DNA from: Micromonospora sp. CB01531
GTDB lineage: Bacteria > Actinomycetota > Actinomycetes > Mycobacteriales > Micromonosporaceae
Assembly: GCF_001905095.1 (NCBI RefSeq)
Contig: NZ_LWLS01000071.1
Coordinates: forward strand, 1 to 64,000
Direction of reading: 5' to 3'
DNA length: 64,000 bases
The notes below the pieces were generated by a model. The model had not been told where the DNA came from and did no database searches. It saw only the letters and a list, made by a program, of their open reading frames with translations. Made by a program: the position numbers and the translations under genes. Positions 60,996 through 64,000 of this stretch are shown here, piece after piece (the first letter of the stretch is position 1; each line of letters starts with the position of its first letter).

Positions 60996-61060
60996 CTTGT
61001 CGGGTCCACCCCCCTGCCGGACACGGCCCGGTAACAATCCCGAAACCCACTTACCGCGTG

Positions 61061-61074
61061 TGGGCGCGCTCCCA
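61061..61074. promoter_or_regulatory. Second CebR-like box, between the sugar operon and the M23 peptidase gene
   Basis: TGGGCGCGCTCCCA differs from the CebR palindrome TGGGAGCGCTCCCA at one base. It lies 101 bp before the M23 peptidase ATG and 147 bp before the binding-protein ATG, so it could act on either divergent gene. Confidence 0.55.
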
Positions 61075-61175
61075 CGCTCCGCTGATCCCGCCCGCAGGGA
61101 ACCCCTTTCCATCAATGGAGCTTTCTGTCGCGCTGAGCACGGCAGATAGAAAACTTTCAACATAGGAGGAAGTGG

Positions 61176-61955
61176 ATGCGCAAGCGGTGGTTCAGCCTGG
61201 CGGCCGTGGGCGCCGTCCTCGCGGCGACCCTGGTGCCGGCGGCTCCGGCCATGGCGGCCCCGACCTTCAAGGTCCCGTTCCCCTGCAACCAGTCCTGGTC
61301 GGGCCAGACCCGGTCCGACCACAGCCCGGCCTACGCCATCGACTTCAACCGCACGGACGACCTGGGTGACCCGGTGGTGGCCAGCGCGCCGGGCACGGTC
61401 GACCGGGTGACCGACCTCGGCGGCACCAGCTACGGCAAGTACGTCCGGATCGACCACGGCAACGGCTACACCACCTACTACGCCCACCTGAGCGGCTTCA
61501 ACGTCTCGGTCGGGCAGACCGTCGGCTACGGCCGGGTGATCGGGTACGTGGGCAGCACCGGTGGCTCCACCGGCCCGCACCTGCACTACGAGCAGCGGCT
61601 CAACGGCAACGACATCCAGGTCCGGTTCAACGGGGCGCTCGCCCTCTACTGGGGCACCAAGACGTACACCAGCGACAACGGCTGCTCCGGCTCGAACACC
61701 GGGGAGGGCACGGTCAACACCACGTCCGGCGTGAGCCTGACCGTCCGCTCCGGACCGGGCACCAACTACAGCGCGGTCGGCTCGGTCGCCGACGGCGCGA
61801 AGGTCACCATCTACTGCCAGACCAGCGGCACCACGGTCACCGGCACGTACGGCACCAGCTCGATCTGGGACCGGATCGGCACCGGACGATTCATCTCCGA
61901 CGCGTACGTCTACACCGGCTACGACGGCTACATCCCGGGCGTACCGCGCTGCTGA
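61176..61955 (+). CDS. Secreted M23-family metallopeptidase with C-terminal SH3-like domain
   Basis: 259 residues. A signal peptide (cleavage after APAMAA) leads to an M23/LytM peptidase domain with the metal and catalytic residues in HSPAYAIDFN (H-x-x-x-x-x-D), GYTTYYAHLSG and GPHLHYEQ (H-x-H). The last roughly 75 residues form an SH3b-like domain (GVSLTVRSGPGTNYSAVGSVADGAKVTIYCQ). It probably cleaves peptide cross-bridges in its own or competing cell walls. The ATG follows AGGAGGA. A very strong terminator lies 87 bp after the stop. Confidence 0.9.
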   Translation: MRKRWFSLAAVGAVLAATLVPAAPAMAAPTFKVPFPCNQSWSGQTRSDHSPAYAIDFNRTDDLGDPVVASAPGTVDRVTDLGGTSYGKYVRIDHGNGYTTYYAHLSGFNVSVGQTVGYGRVIGYVGSTGGSTGPHLHYEQRLNGNDIQVRFNGALALYWGTKTYTSDNGCSGSNTGEGTVNTTSGVSLTVRSGPGTNYSAVGSVADGAKVTIYCQTSGTTVTGTYGTSSIWDRIGTGRFISDAYVYTGYDGYIPGVPRC

Positions 61956-62041
61956 ACCGCAGTGACGCGGGGCCCCGCCCGAGCCCACGTCCGGCCGGCG
62001 AACCGGTCGGTCGGGTGGGTGACCGCCCGAAACGCGAAGCG

Positions 62042-62106
62042 CCGGGGTCGTCGCGTCCGCGGGCTCCAGTCTGGGAGGACGGAGCCCGCGGACCCGACGA
62101 CCCCGG
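62042..62106. terminator. 26-bp stem-loop, bidirectional terminator
   Basis: Arms 62042-62067 and 62081-62106 pair over 26 bp with a single mismatch and a 13-nt loop. It is the longest hairpin I found in the window, between the convergent M23 peptidase and the GPGG microprotein genes. Confidence 0.85.
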
Positions 62107-62133
62107 CGGGTCAGGGGCGGTGGGGTGCGGCGG

Positions 62134-62280
62134 CTAGCTGCTGAAGATGCTGACGCCGCCCGGGCCGACCAGCAGGCCGACGATGATGAGGACGATGCCC
62201 CACAGGATCTGCCGGCGGAACAGCGCGAGGATGCCGGCGACCACCAGTACGACTGCGAGAATCCAGAGAATCAGCTCCAT
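62134..62280 (-). CDS. GPGG-motif small membrane protein
   Basis: 48 residues: MELILWILAVVLVVAGILAL, a short basic turn (FRRQ), a second hydrophobic segment (ILWGIVLIIVGLLV) and GPGGVSIFSS at the end. Two membrane-spanning segments and the terminal GPGG identify the GPGG-motif small membrane protein family of actinomycetes, whose function is unknown. The ATG at 62280 is preceded by CACGAGCC, a weak ribosome-binding site. It ends at TAG 62134, just before the large bidirectional terminator. Confidence 0.85.
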   Translation of the reverse strand: MELILWILAVVLVVAGILALFRRQILWGIVLIIVGLLVGPGGVSIFSS

Positions 62281-62316
62281 GGCTCGTGCAGTACCCGGCC
62301 GCCGAATCCGAGAAAC

Positions 62317-63045
62317 CTAGCCCCGGTCGAGGTGATCCCCCAGGTGGAAGATGCTGTACGCCTGCTTGATCACGGGGTGGGCGACGTTGCGGACGCGGAC
62401 GCCGCCGGGGGTGGTGCCCCGCTCCGATCCGTGGTGGGCGTGGCCGTGCAGCGCCAGCGCGGTGGGCGCCGAGTCGATCGCCTGGCCGAGCTGGTAGCAG
62501 CCGAGGAACGGATAGATCTCCAGCGGTTCGCCGGCGAGCGTGTCCGGCACGGGGGAGTAGTGGGTGAGAGCCACCAGCACGTCGCACTCCAGCCCGCGCA
62601 GCGCCCGGCCCAGCGCGTCGGCGCTGTCCTTGGTGGTCTGGACGAAGGCCTTCATCTCCGGCTCACCGAAGTCGCTGGCGCAGCGCCCGGCGAAGCCACC
62701 ACCGAAGCCCTTCGCCCCGGCCACGCCGAGCCGCCCGCCAGCGCACTCCAGCACGATCCCGTTCCCCTCCAGCACGGTGATGCCGACGTCCTCCAGCACC
62801 TTCACCACCTGTGGCACCTCGTCGCACTGGTGCTCGTGGTTGCCGAGCACGCTGATCACCGGCACCCCGAGGTTGCCGAACTCCCGCGCCACGCAGCGCG
62901 CCTCGGACTCGCTGCCGTGCCGGGTCAGGTCGCCGGCGAGCAGCAGCACGTCGGCGCAGTCGGGCAGCTCGTCCAGCGCCGGCCGGAACCGCCCGACAAC
63001 GTCCTCGTCCATGTGCACGTCGCCGACTGCGGCGATCCGGATCAC
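62317..63045 (-). CDS. Metallophosphoesterase, third gene of a three-gene operon
   Basis: 242 residues of the calcineurin-like phosphoesterase fold with all metal motifs: GDVHMDED (D-x-H), LLLAGDLTRHG (G-D), LGNHEHQCDE (G-N-H), LVALTHYSP (H) and LHGHAHHGS (G-H-x-H). It hydrolyses phosphomonoesters or diesters; the substrate is unknown. It begins 13 bp after the BON-like gene, so it is most likely co-transcribed with it and the nucleotidyltransferase. Confidence 0.88.
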   Translation of the reverse strand: MIRIAAVGDVHMDEDVVGRFRPALDELPDCADVLLLAGDLTRHGSESEARCVAREFGNLGVPVISVLGNHEHQCDEVPQVVKVLEDVGITVLEGNGIVLECAGGRLGVAGAKGFGGGFAGRCASDFGEPEMKAFVQTTKDSADALGRALRGLECDVLVALTHYSPVPDTLAGEPLEIYPFLGCYQLGQAIDSAPTALALHGHAHHGSERGTTPGGVRVRNVAHPVIKQAYSIFHLGDHLDRG

Positions 63046-63058
63046 GGTCCGACCTCCC

Positions 63059-63328
63059 TCACGGCAGCTCCTCGACCTGGCTGGGCGCCTGGGTCCGGAT
63101 CACCCCGATGTCGCTGGTAATAGGCACGCGCGGGAACCGCTCGGCGACCCGGCGCAGGATCTCCTCCCGTCGGTGCGGGCTCTCCACCTCGCCGTAGAGC
63201 ACCAGGCCCCGCTCCAGGCAGACCACGGTGATGCCCTGCTCGGCGATCGCCGGGTCCTCGGCCAACATGCGCTGGATCTCCGCCTCGACGTACTCGTCGG
63301 GCGGCGCGTCGCCGTGCTGCTCGGTCAC
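63059..63328 (-). CDS. Small BON-domain-like protein
   Basis: 89 residues. A helical start (PDEYVEAEIQRMLAEDP) is followed by a BON-like alpha/beta pattern (GITVVCLERGLVLYGEVESPHRREEILRRVAERFP). BON domains usually bind lipid or act as accessory domains; this one has no signal peptide. The GTG at 63328 has GGGAGA upstream and overlaps the preceding stop by four bases (GTGA), so it is translationally coupled to the nucleotidyltransferase. Confidence 0.75.
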   Translation of the reverse strand: MTEQHGDAPPDEYVEAEIQRMLAEDPAIAEQGITVVCLERGLVLYGEVESPHRREEILRRVAERFPRVPITSDIGVIRTQAPSQVEELP

Positions 63329-63909
63329 GGTGTCTCCCTTCCCTCGGTGGTGCCGCTCTCCGGCAGCACGTCCAGCCGGTCGAGCAGCACCAGGAACGCC
63401 TCGGCGTACGGCGAGTGCTGCGTCTCCTTCCGTACCCGTTCCCAGTCGATCTGTTCGCGCAGTGAGCGGGCCAGCGGCAGGGCCCGGGCGAAGTCGCAGT
63501 AGTGCTGGGAGAAGCTCAGCAGCTTGTGCACCATCAGCTGGGTGGCCGAGAGCACCGGCATGTGGATCGCGTCGACCGGCCGCACGATGGTGTCGGCGAA
63601 GGTCTCCTCGGTCACCGGAGTCTCGATCGGCCGGTGGATCAGATCCACCATCCGCCCCTCGTCGTAGACCTTGACGAGCCAGTCCTCGGGCGGCCGCTCG
63701 GCGGTGAAGCCGGCCTCGACCAGCGCCTCCAGGGCCCGGTCGACGTCCTGCTCCCGGATCAGGAAGTCCACGTCGTGGTCGCTCGAGTGGCCGCCGTGGG
63801 CGTACACGGCGAAGCTGCCGCCGAGCGCGAAGGGGATCTCGGACTGCTTGAGCACGGCGGCGACCTTCTTGAGGGTGTGCACCAGGGTCTCGTCCCCGCG
63901 CTCGGCCAT
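63325..63909 (-). CDS. Nucleotidyltransferase-family protein
   Basis: 194 residues. The nucleotidyltransferase mark is ALGGSFAVYAHGG followed by SSDHDVDFLI (G-S then D-x-D metal-binding pair). The rest is helical with VHKLLSFSQHYCDFARAL. The pattern recalls AbiEii/MNT-like and other minimal nucleotidyltransferases. No HEPN or AbiEi-like toxin/antitoxin partner is adjacent; the partners are a BON-like protein and a phosphoesterase. Function unknown. It starts at ATG 63909 after GGGAGAA. The last 91 bases of the window contain no further gene that I can support. Confidence 0.78.
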   Translation of the reverse strand: MAERGDETLVHTLKKVAAVLKQSEIPFALGGSFAVYAHGGHSSDHDVDFLIREQDVDRALEALVEAGFTAERPPEDWLVKVYDEGRMVDLIHRPIETPVTEETFADTIVRPVDAIHMPVLSATQLMVHKLLSFSQHYCDFARALPLARSLREQIDWERVRKETQHSPYAEAFLVLLDRLDVLPESGTTEGRETP

Positions 63910-64000
63910 CTGGTTCTCCCGTCGTCGTGGGTGGCGGTGGGAATGAAGTTGCGTACCCGGCGAACCGGTCGGCCACACCTGTTGCCGCAGTGGCGCGGAC

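Noticed and set aside
1..64000. Prophage, insertion sequence, integrase or attachment site.
   Set aside because: No transposase, integrase, phage structural gene or terminal inverted repeat pair is seen. Base composition is even apart from short promoter patches.

Overview
The window is about 64 kb of very GC-rich chromosome with dense, mostly co-linear genes and no mobile elements, rRNA, tRNA or CRISPR arrays that I can see. The gene content points to a filamentous actinomycete, most likely Micromonosporaceae (Micromonospora or a close relative). The pointers are a NucS mismatch endonuclease, a conservon (CvnABCD), two DivIVA/Scy/FilP-type coiled-coil proteins, the 180-kDa type of NAD-glutamate dehydrogenase, crotonyl-CoA carboxylase/reductase, a CBM2-GH6 cellulase and many GTG starts. 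This is inference from gene content, not a database match.

Layout. 0.2-9.8 kb: a DUF4126 membrane protein, NucS, an aldehyde dehydrogenase, an FHA protein, a frameshifted alpha/beta hydrolase, a duplicated 3-hydroxyacyl-CoA dehydrogenase, a SigE-family sigma factor with its partner, a zinc-ribbon-like protein and a second hydrolase. 9.8-15.3 kb: an AI-2E-type permease and the two polar-growth coiled-coil proteins. 15.5-23.3 kb: a CoA cluster (ccr, mce, thiolase, meaB, Gls24-like, acyl-CoA mutase large subunit) and a thioredoxin-TPR protein. With the dehydrogenase at 5.1 kb these can convert acetyl-CoA through acetoacetyl-, 3-hydroxybutyryl- and crotonyl-CoA to ethylmalonyl- or butyryl-/isobutyryl-CoA, the extender-unit and ethylmalonyl-CoA-pathway chemistry. 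A shared palindromic motif lies in front of four of these transcription units. 23.3-32.1 kb: an arginase-family protein with a long tail, a lipoprotein penicillin-binding protein and NAD-GDH.

32.1-38.3 kb is the surface and accessory part. It holds a class F-like sortase with no arginine after its cysteine, overlapping an exported protein made of Asp-Arg-Lys-Asp repeats, then a secreted cellulase behind a CebR-type operator, then three small uncharacterised genes sharing a module. 38.7-42.6 kb is the conservon. 42.7-49.1 kb has a lactonase, a substrate-binding/VWA fusion, a sugar-phosphate transferase for surface polysaccharide, and a divergent PP2C phosphatase/MarR pair.

49.1-61.9 kb is sugar catabolism. 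A ROK regulator lies divergent from xylA-xylB and an MFS transporter. Next comes a minus-strand alpha-glucoside operon: binding lipoprotein, two permeases, LacI regulator, GH13 alpha-glucosidase. It has a LacI-type operator at its head, large hairpins between cistrons and an apparent CTG start for the glucosidase. No transporter ATPase is present, so a shared MsiK-type ATPase elsewhere is expected. 61.2-64 kb: an M23 peptidase, a 48-residue GPGG-type membrane microprotein, and a tight operon of nucleotidyltransferase, BON-like protein and metallophosphoesterase.

The best leads for something new are the Arg-less sortase with its repeat-protein neighbour, the CoA-pathway operator set, the reversed sizes of the Scy/FilP-type pair, and the three-gene operon at 36.3-38.3 kb.
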